Positions 16,746 through 25,794 of a stretch of DNA of 56,078 bases are shown here, piece by piece. A program made the position numbers and the translations under genes. Source of the stretch: an uncultured Cryomorphaceae bacterium (GTDB lineage Bacteria > Bacteroidota > Bacteroidia > Flavobacteriales > Schleiferiaceae); contig CAJVWI010000015.1 of the NCBI GenBank assembly GCA_913009655.1, forward strand, positions 1 to 56,078, read 5' to 3'. A model generated the notes under the pieces. That model worked only from the letters and a program-made list of their open reading frames with translations. It searched no databases and was not told where the DNA came from. Positions within the stretch are counted from its first letter, which is position 1. Each line of letters begins with the position of its first letter.

Positions 16746-18518
16746 TTAAGAGACGAGGACATAAAAATAAGTTAAAATGCATATGCTGTAAACAACAGTC
16801 ACAGGGATTCCAAAACGTAAATAATCTTTTGTTTGATACCCTCCAGGTCCCATTATCATCAAATTTGTTTGATAGCCAATTGGAGTCAAGAAAGCATTAG
16901 ATGCTCCAAATGCCAAAGAGAGAAATATAACCTTGGAGTACTCTGTATTTTCTATTAACGATGGATCTGCACTGCCTATAATTGCTGCGGCTAAAGGAAA
17001 AACAAGAGCAACAGCGGCAATATTAGTCATTAAGTTGGTAATGATACTTGTGATTAAAAAGATCAATATTGCCCAGAAAAATGGTCCAGCATTTAAATAG
17101 GCCGATCGTAATATGCTTATCCAATCTTGAATTAGTCCCGAATCCATTAAAACTTGAGAAAAGCTTACTGCACAGGATAAGACGACCATGAGTTTTAGAT
17201 CTATATGTTTTTTAAGTTCTTCCCAAGTTAGCCATCCTGCGATAGCCAAAGTTGCGGCAAGCGATAAGAGCAAAGTTAAAAAGTCAAAAATATTAAGAAA
17301 ATATGCCACAAAACTAAATATCGATCCGATAATTAATAATAAACGTTTAAGTCCTTTTGTAGGGGTATTTGTCTCTGTTGTATTCAGGCCATAAAGATGT
17401 TTTGACGTTTGAATAATTTCCTTGTTTCTAGGCCCGCTAATAATTAATAACAGATCACCCGCTTCCAGGATATTATCACCTATTCTTCCTTGCATAAGTT
17501 TTCCTCTTCGATGTATGGCAATAATAGCAGCGTCAAAGCGCTGTCGAAATTCGGAGTTCCGAATTTGTAATCCAACCAAATTACTTCCTGGCGGAACCAT
17601 GGCCTCTGTAATTGAGGATTCTGAAGTTTTTTGAGATAGTTCAGATTGTGGGAGCGCTAAACCAGGATTTGATTCTATCAGCTCTCGAACTTCCTCTAAG
17701 GCACCTGCAAAAAATAGACGATCATCTGCCTCTAAGAGTTCTTCAGGGCTGACGGGGGCAATAATTTTTTGATTTCGAATGATTTCCGCTAAATATAATC
17801 CATGGACTTGCCTCAACCCTGCTTTTTGAACACTTTTCCCTTCGTGATCTCCATTGGGAAGTACACGGGTCTCCACTAGGTATTCTCTTACGCTTTCTTT
17901 TTGCTTTAGATTTCTTTTAATGATTGTCTTTTGAGCAATAAAAATCATCAAAAGAATAACAGTAATTGCCGATATTGATCCTGGTAGGATATAATCTGCA
18001 GTATGAAGAATTTTAAATTTATTTTCTTCAAGTAAACCGTTTAAAACTAAGTTTGTTGAGGTTCCTATTACAGTTATCATGCCTCCAGCTGTCGCAGCAA
18101 AGGCTAAAGGCATTAAAAAAGTTGATGGAGAATATCCATTTCTCTGAGCCCATTTACGAATAGGCCCTATGAGCATTGCGACAATAGCAGTATTATTGAC
18201 GATGCTAGAGAGCAAAGCAACAGGAAATAATAGAACTCCAAGAAATCCACGTTGACTTTTACCTTTGCTATATTTTAAGAGTAGCGTAGATAGTCCTAAC
18301 CGACTTTGAACAGTTCCTGCAAGAATCAATAATAAAAAAAGAATTAAGAGGCTTGGAGTTGTCAATGTACTAAGAAGCTCACTAGCAGAAAGTTGGCCAC
18401 TAGAAATAAGAATAAAAGCTCCAATTCCAAATACAGCGGCAGGGCTATATTTTTTAAAAAAAAGACCAATGATTACAAATAAATAGGTACCCAATAAAAT
18501 GATGTTTTCAGTTCCCAT
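16746..18518 (-). CDS. SLC13-type permease with two RCK_C domains, probable sulfate importer
   Basis: This ~590-residue membrane protein has a divided anion-transporter fold: an N-terminal helical half (SIVNNTAIVAMLIGP is the conserved loop) and a C-terminal half (NLMTNIAAVALVFPLA). Between them lie two cytoplasmic RCK_C/TrkA-C domains, with segments such as LLEADDRLFFAGALEEV and ILEAGDLLLIISGP. Such SLC13 proteins carry dicarboxylates or sulfate. Position as first gene before cysC-cysD-cysN makes sulfate the best inference. I chose ATG 18518 (MGTENI) because the in-frame TTG at 18527 falls inside the -7 box. Confidence 0.88.
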   Translation of the reverse strand: MGTENIILLGTYLFVIIGLFFKKYSPAAVFGIGAFILISSGQLSASELLSTLTTPSLLILFLLLILAGTVQSRLGLSTLLLKYSKGKSQRGFLGVLLFPVALLSSIVNNTAIVAMLIGPIRKWAQRNGYSPSTFLMPLAFAATAGGMITVIGTSTNLVLNGLLEENKFKILHTADYILPGSISAITVILLMIFIAQKTIIKRNLKQKESVREYLVETRVLPNGDHEGKSVQKAGLRQVHGLYLAEIIRNQKIIAPVSPEELLEADDRLFFAGALEEVRELIESNPGLALPQSELSQKTSESSITEAMVPPGSNLVGLQIRNSEFRQRFDAAIIAIHRRGKLMQGRIGDNILEAGDLLLIISGPRNKEIIQTSKHLYGLNTTETNTPTKGLKRLLLIIGSIFSFVAYFLNIFDFLTLLLSLAATLAIAGWLTWEELKKHIDLKLMVVLSCAVSFSQVLMDSGLIQDWISILRSAYLNAGPFFWAILIFLITSIITNLMTNIAAVALVFPLAAAIIGSADPSLIENTEYSKVIFLSLAFGASNAFLTPIGYQTNLMIMGPGGYQTKDYLRFGIPVTVVYSICILTYFYVLVS

Positions 18519-18524
18519 AGTATG

Positions 18525-18532
18525 CAAATATA
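18525..18532 (-). promoter_or_regulatory. -7 promoter box of the sulfate operon
   Basis: TATATTTG on the minus strand is a perfect TAnnTTTG and ends 6 bases before ATG 18518, so the operon mRNA would start at or next to its first codon. Confidence 0.5.
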
Positions 18533-18626
18533 TTAAATCCGACTAAATTAGTAGGTTTTAATATATTTTTATTATTTTCAAATAGAATCAACTTGATCGA
18601 TGAAAAAAAACGGTTAATTTCACGTC

Positions 18627-20159
18627 ATGTTCAGAAATCCTTTTCGCGTTACCGATTTATGGATACTCCTAGGATTCATATTTGTATATACTGCTGTTTT
18701 TGACTCGAAGCTTGACGTCGGTGGAGATAATGCTGGTTATTTTATTCTTGGCCAATCAATATATAGTGGTCAAGGTTACACAGATTTACATCTTCCAGGA
18801 GCTAGTAAAGCCAATCATTTTCCCCCAGGATACCCTGCCATAATTTCCTTATTTATGATGTTTTCTGATGATTTTACATTTTTAAAAGTCATTAATGGAT
18901 TTTTCTTTTTTCTATCGCTTCTAATGCTTCATCGAATATTCGAGAGGATGACGACAAGTAAATCATTAGCCTGGATGGCTTTGGCATTTACTTTGGTAAA
19001 TGGTCATTTGCTGCGTTCATCAACAATTATGATGAGCGAAATGTCATTTCTATTTTTCTCTCTGGCTTCTTTGGGTTGTCTAATTAAATGGAATGATCAA
19101 GAAATCTCTTTTTGGAAGTCAAAATGGTTTTGGTCTTTGGTTTTATTTTGTACTATTTCTTATCATATTCGAACGGCAGGATTGGCCTTAATAGCGGGAG
19201 TAGGGCTTTATATGTTATTCCAAAATAAGTGGAAGGGGGCTATTGCTTTCGCAGTTGGGTTTATAATTTTATCTCTTCCATGGTTTCTTAGGGGAAAAGT
19301 ATTGGGTGGAAATTCATATTTAACACAGTTGGTTCAAGTCAATCCTTACAGGCCAGAAGAAGGTATACTTGATTTTTCAGGCTGGATAGATAGAATATCA
19401 GAAAACTTTTTTAGATACTTGAATCAAGAGATACCCAACGGGTTGTTTCCTAATTTTCAAGTCATATATAGTGTTGAGGAACCTCAGGGTTATTTTATCC
19501 AGGGTTTAATTATTATAATTCTAATAACTATTGGCACGAGTAAAATGCCTAAACTAAAAATGATGTGGTTGGGCTATTTATTGGCTTCAATAGTTATTTT
19601 GCTTTTATGGCCATCAGTCTGGTTTGGGGTGCGTTTTATGCTTCCCTTAATCCCCTTTTTACTATTGTCCACATTAGTTGGATTGTCAATTTCACTCAAT
19701 TGGATTCAGTTAAAATTATTTGGCTCTACAAGACTTAAAAGTATTTATTTGATTGGGCTTGTTGGCCTATATCCTTTGTCTTTTTTGGGAACGTTGAGAG
19801 CTAATAGTCAGTCAGAAATGCCTGTTGAATATGCAAATTATTTTAATATCAGCCGTTATGTGAGATCGAGTATTCCAGAAAACTCAATAGTCTGCACTGT
19901 AAAGCCTTCACTTTTTTATTTATATTCCTCTAAAACAAGCTCTAGAATCCCCTCATTAATTGATAAAAAAGACTTTATACTTCGATTAGAAGAGTTAGGA
20001 ATAACACACGTGGTAGTTGATCAGTTGGGATATTCTTCTGTTGGTAGATATCTGCTTCCCGTAATTCAAGAGTTCCCTGAACGTTTTAATCTTATCCTCC
20101 AATTGCCTAACCCTGACACATATCTTTTAGAGTTCAATCCAAAGAAAGAAGACCTGTAG
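18627..20159 (+). CDS. GT-C type membrane glycosyltransferase-like protein
   Basis: This 510-residue protein has roughly ten hydrophobic segments in its first ~380 residues and a soluble C-terminal part of ~120 residues. The first periplasmic loop has acidic residues after helix 1 (DSKLDVGGDNAGYF) and PPGYPAI, the pattern of the GT39/ArnT-like PMT superfamily, which uses polyprenyl-phosphate sugars. The family is assigned by topology and loop motif, and the acceptor is unknown. It is monocistronic and ends 1 base from the convergent M43 protease gene. Confidence 0.72.
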   Translation: MFRNPFRVTDLWILLGFIFVYTAVFDSKLDVGGDNAGYFILGQSIYSGQGYTDLHLPGASKANHFPPGYPAIISLFMMFSDDFTFLKVINGFFFFLSLLMLHRIFERMTTSKSLAWMALAFTLVNGHLLRSSTIMMSEMSFLFFSLASLGCLIKWNDQEISFWKSKWFWSLVLFCTISYHIRTAGLALIAGVGLYMLFQNKWKGAIAFAVGFIILSLPWFLRGKVLGGNSYLTQLVQVNPYRPEEGILDFSGWIDRISENFFRYLNQEIPNGLFPNFQVIYSVEEPQGYFIQGLIIIILITIGTSKMPKLKMMWLGYLLASIVILLLWPSVWFGVRFMLPLIPFLLLSTLVGLSISLNWIQLKLFGSTRLKSIYLIGLVGLYPLSFLGTLRANSQSEMPVEYANYFNISRYVRSSIPENSIVCTVKPSLFYLYSSKTSSRIPSLIDKKDFILRLEELGITHVVVDQLGYSSVGRYLLPVIQEFPERFNLILQLPNPDTYLLEFNPKKEDL

Positions 20160-20160
20160 C

Positions 20161-22233
20161 TTAAGGAATATTTGCCCATCGGACTTGTTGCTTCTCTCCT
20201 TTAGAGTTTATGAAAATCGCCATATATGACCCTGCTGGTATTCCTTTAAGAGTAATTAGTGACATGACATTTTCATATTTTTTAATTAGTCTTCCTAATG
20301 CATCAATGATATATAGACTACCATTTCCAGGTGTTTGAATCTGGGCATTGTTATGACTTGGGTTTGGATAAACTTTTAGTGTTTTTATTGATGATGATTC
20401 AAGATTATTTAAGGTAAAGCTTAAATTTAAATTATCGATATAGACATTGTTGCCACCTCCGCTCAACATTTCAAATTTTATCATTATTGAATTCGCAGAG
20501 CTCAGGCTAATAAGGTTTAGAGTAGTTTCTATCCAATCGTTATTCGCAGGCACATAAGGGGTACTTGGATATAGATTGGAAATGCCAAGTTGGAAAGTAG
20601 GAAGGACTTTTCGAAGTGTCCAACTATCCCCACAATCGATGCTGGTAGAGATACTTAGTTTATCAGTGTTATTTGCCTGTTTACGGGCAAAAGCATGATC
20701 GAATTTTAATTGAAGTGCGCTAGGATTGTTCAATGCTATCGGTCCAGCAATGAGGGCATCGCCATTGCTACCACTGACAATATTGAAATTCTCAAGATAA
20801 TATGAATACAAGCCTTGTTTAGAGGCTATTGCTGTTCGATTCCACTTTACATTATCGCCATTGTCCAGTCGGGTCCAAATGTCATTTGGTAGCGGTTTCT
20901 CCATTGTAGCAGAAAACAAAGGAGAATAGATTACCCCTCCATGTGGGCGAACGGTAATAAGCTCGGAGTATTGTTTTGTGCTCTGGCCATGGGCGTTTTG
21001 TATTTCAAGTTTCACATTATATAGACCCGAATTATTAAATGTTAATAGTGGATTTGCGGTAATTATATGCTGCTGGTTTCCATTGTTCTGATCAGAAATG
21101 GTGTAATGAAAACTAGGGATTATTTGGTAAGCACAATCCTCAGTTATCTGTATTTGCTCTCCCTCGCATATCAATGTTTTATTTACCTGAAAGTCAGCCA
21201 CAGGAGGACAATTAAATATCGCAGATTGATTTATTCCAGTATCAAAATGATTGGATGCTGTTGTTAAACTACCTCTAAGGTTATATATGTTGAGAACGGC
21301 TTTGGTCCTTTGCTTTTGATTTTGAGTAAAGGTGTTCATGCAGTCGTCATCCGTATAATCCATATAATTCTCAATCATATCTGGTAGATCTGGATTGTCA
21401 GAATTGCATGTATTCTGATTGCTATTGCAGCCAATACTTGAGCTTGTGACAGGAGGTGTGTCTGAACAATTATCCCCGATTCCATTGCAGCCTCCTTGAA
21501 ATGTGTGCTTCAAATTTAAATAATGACCTACTTCATGCGTAAGTGTTCTGTGTCGATCAGCTTGAGCAGTCCCGATACTTCCAAAGTTTTGATGTCTAAT
21601 CACAATTCCATCAGAAGTGCCAGGAATATTATTGTATGGGAATGCAGCATATCCAAGAACAATCCCTGGGCCAGAGAATCCTGCGAGATCAATGCTTCGC
21701 ACCACCCAAATATTTAAATACTTTTTATTATCCCAACCGATTATAGACTTCACATTATTATTCGCAGTTAAGGTTAGATTACTTTGAGTTCTAGTTATTC
21801 CATTTGTGCATTTTCCGTTTGGATCTTTTTTAGCAAGTCTAAATTCAACTTCTAGGTCTGCCGCGACCGACTTAAATATATTTCTGAGATTTGAAGTGTC
21901 CGGATTTGTTCTTCGTACATCTTCATTCAAGATGCTTATTGCATCATACACTTGTGAGTTACTTATATTGTCATTTTGATTGGAGTATATAATGTGAACC
22001 ACTACAGGTATAACATGAAGCTGCTCAGTATTTGCGATGATATTAGATGTCAAATAGGTTTCAATTAATCTTTCTGTTTCAAATAATTTTTCTTGCCTTT
22101 CATGATCTCTAATTATCTCATTAGTTAAGTTTTCATCAGTTCCGCATGGTAAAATACTTTGAGCAGATAGTGAAAAAAAGTTTGCATAAAAAACCATGCA
22201 TACCAGGGTGATAAGGAGTTTTGATGAGTTCAT
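20161..22233 (-). CDS. Secreted M43 zinc metalloprotease with PKD-like and T9SS sorting domains
   Basis: This 690-residue protein has a signal peptide (about 1-25, ending LSAQS). The pappalysin-type catalytic domain carries HEVGHYLNLKH (233-243; His233, Glu234, His237, His243) and a Met-turn ENYMDY. The usual Gly of HExxHxxGxxH is Asn here. After it come a PKD-like region (from about 345, PVADFQVNKTLICEGEQ), a jelly-roll-like part, and a type A T9SS C-terminal sorting domain (VYPNPSHNNAQI, then LIKKYENV, GIPAGSYMAIF). It should be exported by Sec, then secreted by the Por/T9SS machinery. The target is unknown. Confidence 0.9.
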   Translation of the reverse strand: MNSSKLLITLVCMVFYANFFSLSAQSILPCGTDENLTNEIIRDHERQEKLFETERLIETYLTSNIIANTEQLHVIPVVVHIIYSNQNDNISNSQVYDAISILNEDVRRTNPDTSNLRNIFKSVAADLEVEFRLAKKDPNGKCTNGITRTQSNLTLTANNNVKSIIGWDNKKYLNIWVVRSIDLAGFSGPGIVLGYAAFPYNNIPGTSDGIVIRHQNFGSIGTAQADRHRTLTHEVGHYLNLKHTFQGGCNGIGDNCSDTPPVTSSSIGCNSNQNTCNSDNPDLPDMIENYMDYTDDDCMNTFTQNQKQRTKAVLNIYNLRGSLTTASNHFDTGINQSAIFNCPPVADFQVNKTLICEGEQIQITEDCAYQIIPSFHYTISDQNNGNQQHIITANPLLTFNNSGLYNVKLEIQNAHGQSTKQYSELITVRPHGGVIYSPLFSATMEKPLPNDIWTRLDNGDNVKWNRTAIASKQGLYSYYLENFNIVSGSNGDALIAGPIALNNPSALQLKFDHAFARKQANNTDKLSISTSIDCGDSWTLRKVLPTFQLGISNLYPSTPYVPANNDWIETTLNLISLSSANSIMIKFEMLSGGGNNVYIDNLNLSFTLNNLESSSIKTLKVYPNPSHNNAQIQTPGNGSLYIIDALGRLIKKYENVMSLITLKGIPAGSYMAIFINSKGEKQQVRWANIP

Positions 22234-22289
22234 GAAAATCTTATTTATATCATTTGCAAGTTACTTTATTTAAAGTCATTGTTTTAGTC

Positions 22290-22321
22290 TTGGCATATTG
22301 ATATAATTATGTCTATCTTCG
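22290..22321 (+). promoter_or_regulatory. Promoter of the rplM operon
   Basis: TTG at 22290-22292 and TATCTTCG at 22314-22321 (one mismatch to TAnnTTTG) are 21 bases apart, the same spacing as the tRNA-Val promoter. The box lies 24 bases upstream of the rplM start. Confidence 0.5.
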
Positions 22322-22345
22322 CAGCCCCAAAAATATCGCTCAATA

Positions 22346-22789
22346 GTGGATACGCTTAGTTATAAAACAATCTCTGCCAACAAGGCAAGTGCTGAAAAAT
22401 CATGGATCATCATTGACTGCAATGGTAAATCCTTAGGTCGTGTGGCTTCTCTAATAGCCGTGCGCCTTCGAGGAAAGCACAAAACAAATTTTACTCCACA
22501 TGCTGATTGTGGAGATAATGTTGTTGTTATAAATGCATCAAAAGTGACCATGTCAGGTAATAAGATGGATACGAAACAATATGTTAGATACACAGGTTAT
22601 CCCTCGGGACAGCGATTTAGTACTCCAGCACAAGAAATGGTCAAAGTGCCTGAGCGTGTTTTGGAGCATGCTGTTCGAGGAATGTTACCGAAGAATAGAT
22701 TAGGGCGGGCGTTGTTTAGGAACATGCATGTTTTTGCAAGTAGCGAACACACCCATGATGCTCAACAACCAATTTCAATTAACGCATAA
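22346..22789 (+). CDS. rplM: 50S ribosomal protein L13
   Basis: This 147-residue L13 is an early-assembly protein of the large subunit. Recognisable parts are the N-terminus DTLSYKTISANKA, typical of Bacteroidota L13, the core GKSLGRVASLIAVRLRGKHK, and MLPKNRLGRALFRNMHVF near the C-terminus. The start codon is GTG 22346. No in-frame ATG fits the family's N-terminus, so the GTG is accepted. It precedes rpsI by 10 bases in the conserved rplM-rpsI-rpsB-tsf order. Confidence 0.98.
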   Translation: MDTLSYKTISANKASAEKSWIIIDCNGKSLGRVASLIAVRLRGKHKTNFTPHADCGDNVVVINASKVTMSGNKMDTKQYVRYTGYPSGQRFSTPAQEMVKVPERVLEHAVRGMLPKNRLGRALFRNMHVFASSEHTHDAQQPISINA

Positions 22790-22799
22790 GTTTAATTTT

Positions 22800-23186
22800 A
22801 TGTCTATAACTCACGCCATTGGCCGTCGAAAAACATCTATCGCAAGAGTCTACCTGAAAAAAGGTAAAGGGAATGTCTCAGTCAATAAACGAGACTTGAC
22901 TAACTATTTTGCTACTACAATGCTTCAATACAAAGTTAATCAACCATTTGCGTTGACTGACACAGTAGGTCAATATGATGTTAAAGTTAGTGTGGTCGGA
23001 GGAGGAGTAACGGGTCAAGCTGAAGCAATTCGTTTAGGCATCTCAAGAGCTTTGGTTTCTATCAATCCTGACTTTAGATTAACATTAAAACCCGACGGTC
23101 TCATGACCAGAGACCCTCGTATGGTTGAACGTAAGAAATTTGGTCAAAAGAAAGCTCGTAAACGTTTCCAATTCTCTAAGCGTTAA
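22800..23186 (+). CDS. rpsI: 30S ribosomal protein S9
   Basis: This 128-residue S9 has the N-terminal AIGRRKTSIARVYLKKGKG, the central VVGGGVTGQAEAIRLGISRA and the conserved C-terminal tail KKARKRFQFSKR, which reaches the P-site tRNA. ATG 22800 is chosen. The open frame upstream of it runs back inside rplM and does not match the family. It is co-transcribed with rplM. Confidence 0.98.
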   Translation: MSITHAIGRRKTSIARVYLKKGKGNVSVNKRDLTNYFATTMLQYKVNQPFALTDTVGQYDVKVSVVGGGVTGQAEAIRLGISRALVSINPDFRLTLKPDGLMTRDPRMVERKKFGQKKARKRFQFSKR

Positions 23187-23197
23187 TTTGCTCAGAG

Positions 23198-23255
23198 TTT
23201 TTGGTTTAGTATCCAAACTATACAGATCGCCCAGCGCTACTCTATAGTTGTTTTT
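23198..23255 (+). promoter_or_regulatory. Alternative hairpins in the rpsB leader
   Basis: Two mutually exclusive stems are visible. One pairs TTTGG (23200-23204) with CCAAA (23213-23217). The other pairs AACTATA (23216-23222) with TATAGTT (23243-23249), is followed by GTTTTTAG and encloses AGCGCT. They share 23216-23217. The layout is attenuator-like, or an S2 autoregulatory leader. No function is established. Confidence 0.35.
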
Positions 23256-23278
23256 AGTGAATGTAAACCCAATTTAAA

Positions 23279-24070
23279 ATGGCAAAAACGCCCGAAATTC
23301 AAAAATTACTTGACGCAGGAGTCCACTTTGGTCACCTAACACGAAAATGGAATCCCAATATGGCACCATACATCTTTATGGAACGAAATGGTATTCATAT
23401 AATTGATTTACAAAAGACCCAAGTTAAAATGCGAATGGCTTCTGACGCCTTGGCTAAAATTGCTGGATCTGGTAGAAAAATACTTTTTGTGGCGACAAAA
23501 AAACAAGGAAAAGAAATTGTAGCTGACGTAGCGAAGTCTCTAAACATGCCTTACATCACTGAGCGCTGGCCTGGTGGTATGTTGACAAATTTTGTCACCA
23601 TTAGAAAGGCTATTAAGAAGATGACCAATATTGATAAAATGAAAGAGGATGGCCGATTTATGACTCTTTCCAAGAGAGAGCGTCTTCAAGTAGATCGGCA
23701 GCGAGCAAAATTAGAGAAAAATCTAGGATCAATTTCTGACATGAGTCGTCTTCCAGCAGCCTTATTCGTAGTTGATATTTTGAGAGAGCATATTGCTGTT
23801 GAAGAAGCTCGTAATCTTGGTATACCTGTTTTTGCATTGGTTGACACAAATTCGAACCCTCAGTTGGTTGATTATGTTATTCCTTCTAATGATGATGCCC
23901 AAAAATCTATTTCTTTGATAATGGATTATTTATCTGCAGGAATCAAAGAGGCATTGTCTCAGCGAAAAGTAGAAAAGGAGAAAGCTGGCCAGGAGAAGTT
24001 AGAAAAAGCTACGGCTAAAGTTGCTGAGCAGGAGAACACAGAAAATGCTCCTCAAAAGGAATCTGAATAA
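23279..24070 (+). CDS. rpsB: 30S ribosomal protein S2
   Basis: This 263-residue S2 has the family hallmarks AGVHFGHLTRKWNPNMAPYI near the start, ITERWPGGMLTNFVTIRKAI in the middle and FALVDTNSNPQLVDYVIPSN toward the end. The last ~35 residues form a charged Lys/Glu tail (EKEKAGQEKLEKATAK), an extension common in Bacteroidota. It follows rpsI after a 92-base structured leader and precedes tsf by 65 bases. Confidence 0.98.
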   Translation: MAKTPEIQKLLDAGVHFGHLTRKWNPNMAPYIFMERNGIHIIDLQKTQVKMRMASDALAKIAGSGRKILFVATKKQGKEIVADVAKSLNMPYITERWPGGMLTNFVTIRKAIKKMTNIDKMKEDGRFMTLSKRERLQVDRQRAKLEKNLGSISDMSRLPAALFVVDILREHIAVEEARNLGIPVFALVDTNSNPQLVDYVIPSNDDAQKSISLIMDYLSAGIKEALSQRKVEKEKAGQEKLEKATAKVAEQENTENAPQKESE

Positions 24071-24135
24071 AAGAATTGAAAAGTACCTTATTTGCAAGTT
24101 GCAAGAATTAACCACAAAGAAATAAATTTAAAATC

Positions 24136-24960
24136 ATGGCAATCACTGCTGCAGATGTTAATAAGCTCCGAAAAATGACTGGAGCAGGTATGATGGACTG
24201 TAAAAAGGCATTGACCGAAGCAAATGGTAATTTTGAAGAGGCAATTGATGTTCTTCGTAAACGTGGTCAAAAAGTCGCGGCTAAACGCGCTGACAGAGAT
24301 GCTACTGAAGGTGCTGTAATTTCATTAACGAGTTCTGATGCAAAAAATGGTATAATCATCAGTTTGAATTGCGAAACAGATTTTGTTGCTAAAAATGAAG
24401 GATTTATTACTTTGGCTAATAAGTTTGCCGAAGTGGCTTTATCTGGATTTCCCTCAGATCGTGATGCTCTGCTTGCTCTTGATTTCTCGCCAGGATTAAC
24501 AGTTGCTGATAAATTGTTGGAACAAACTGGAGTGATTGGAGAAAAATTAGAAATTGCTTCTTATGAAAAATTAAGTGGCGATTGTATCTCAAGCTATATT
24601 CATGCTGGAAATAAATTAGCAACTCTTGCATCGCTGAATGTGGATTCGCGAGAAGCTGCCAAAAATATTGCTATGCAAGTTGCTGCTATGAATCCCGTAG
24701 CTCTGAATAAGGATTCTGTGCCAGCAGATGTGATTGAGAGGGAGCTCGAGGTTGCACGTGATCAAGTTCGTCAAGAGGGTAAGCCGGAGGAAATGATTGA
24801 TAGAATTGCTCAAGGTAAATTGGGTAAATTCTTTAAAGAAAATACTCTTGTAGGTCAATCTTACATAAAAGATAGTAAACAGACTGTTGAATTATACATA
24901 AAGGCCCTTGAAGATGGAGCTGAGGTTACAGGTTATAGAAGAGTAGGGCTTGGTGTTTAA
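24136..24960 (+). CDS. tsf: Translation elongation factor Ts
   Basis: This 274-residue EF-Ts is the nucleotide exchange factor for EF-Tu. The N-terminal UBA-like part has KLRKMTGAGMMDCKKAL, and the conserved core TDFVAKNEGF contacts EF-Tu. The C-terminal part includes VGQSYIKDSKQTVELYI. The length is normal for the phylum. It is the last ribosomal gene before a weak terminator and pyrH. Confidence 0.98.
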   Translation: MAITAADVNKLRKMTGAGMMDCKKALTEANGNFEEAIDVLRKRGQKVAAKRADRDATEGAVISLTSSDAKNGIIISLNCETDFVAKNEGFITLANKFAEVALSGFPSDRDALLALDFSPGLTVADKLLEQTGVIGEKLEIASYEKLSGDCISSYIHAGNKLATLASLNVDSREAAKNIAMQVAAMNPVALNKDSVPADVIERELEVARDQVRQEGKPEEMIDRIAQGKLGKFFKENTLVGQSYIKDSKQTVELYIKALEDGAEVTGYRRVGLGV

Positions 24961-24986
24961 ATAATTGAGTTTTAAAAAAAAATAAG

Positions 24987-25022
24987 AACCGCGCATTTAA
25001 GAAATTATTTGGGCGGTTTTTT
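24987..25022 (+). terminator. Weak terminator between tsf and pyrH
   Basis: AACCGC (24987-24992) pairs with GCGGTT (25013-25018), followed by a run of T. The loop is 20 bases and contains a small internal ATTT/AAAT hairpin. It may allow partial read-through. Confidence 0.5.
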
Positions 25023-25048
25023 CATATGAAATGATCCCATTTGAATCC

Positions 25049-25056
25049 TATCTTTG
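25049..25056 (+). promoter_or_regulatory. -7 promoter box of pyrH
   Basis: TATCTTTG matches TAnnTTTG exactly and ends 15 bases upstream of ATG 25072, just after the putative tsf terminator. Confidence 0.55.
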
Positions 25057-25071
25057 GAGTAATATGATAAT

Positions 25072-25779
25072 ATGAAATATAAACGAATACTTCTAAAATT
25101 AAGCGGTGAATCCTTGATGGGTGAGAAACCTTTTGGTCTAGATACTGAACGGTTAGCTGAATACGCGGATGAGATTAAAACTGTCGTTGCAACCGGTGTA
25201 GAACTCGGGATAGTTATTGGCGGAGGCAATATCTTTAGAGGCCTAAAAGGAGCAGGAGAAGGAATGGACCGTGTTCAGGCTGATCATATGGGTATGTTAG
25301 CTACAGTTATAAATGGTTTAGCACTGCAATCTGCACTTGAATCTGCGGGTGTTCAAACAAGATTATCTTCAGCTATTGAGATGGACAAAATTTGTGAACC
25401 GTTTATTCGAAGACGAGCTATCAGACATCTTGAAAAAGGTAGAGTGGTTATCTTTGCTGCAGGAACAGGTAATCCATATTTTACAACAGATACAGGAGCT
25501 ATTCTCAGGGCAATTGAACTACAGGCAGAGGTTATTTTAAAGGGAACAAGAGTGGATGGTATTTATGATTCTGACCCTGAAAAGAATGCGTCTGCAAAGA
25601 AGTATGACACTATTTCTTTTGAAGAAGTCTTTAAAAAAGGTCTAAATGTTATGGACTTAACAGCATTTACTCTTAGTAACGAAAATAAATTACCAATTGT
25701 AGTATTTGATATGAATAAGTCAGGTAACTTATTGCGTATAGTAAAAGGTGAGAATGTTGGGACTTTAGTAACACAATAA
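25072..25779 (+). CDS. pyrH: UMP kinase
   Basis: This 235-residue kinase of the amino-acid-kinase fold phosphorylates UMP to UDP. Motifs visible are [14 protein letters not shown] (start), [12 protein letters not shown], the [15 protein letters not shown] helix, and [18 protein letters not shown]. All are normal for bacterial PyrH. It is followed 15 bases later by frr, the standard order tsf-pyrH-frr. Confidence 0.97.
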   Translation: MKYKRILLKLSGESLMGEKPFGLDTERLAEYADEIKTVVATGVELGIVIGGGNIFRGLKGAGEGMDRVQADHMGMLATVINGLALQSALESAGVQTRLSSAIEMDKICEPFIRRRAIRHLEKGRVVIFAAGTGNPYFTTDTGAILRAIELQAEVILKGTRVDGIYDSDPEKNASAKKYDTISFEEVFKKGLNVMDLTAFTLSNENKLPIVVFDMNKSGNLLRIVKGENVGTLVTQ

Positions 25780-25781
25780 TT

Positions 25782-25789
25782 TACTTTTG
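25782..25789 (+). promoter_or_regulatory. -7 promoter box in front of frr
   Basis: TACTTTTG is a perfect TAnnTTTG in the 15-base pyrH-frr gap. It ends 5 bases before ATG 25795, which suggests a second, leaderless frr transcript. Confidence 0.4.
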
Positions 25790-25794
25790 ATTAA

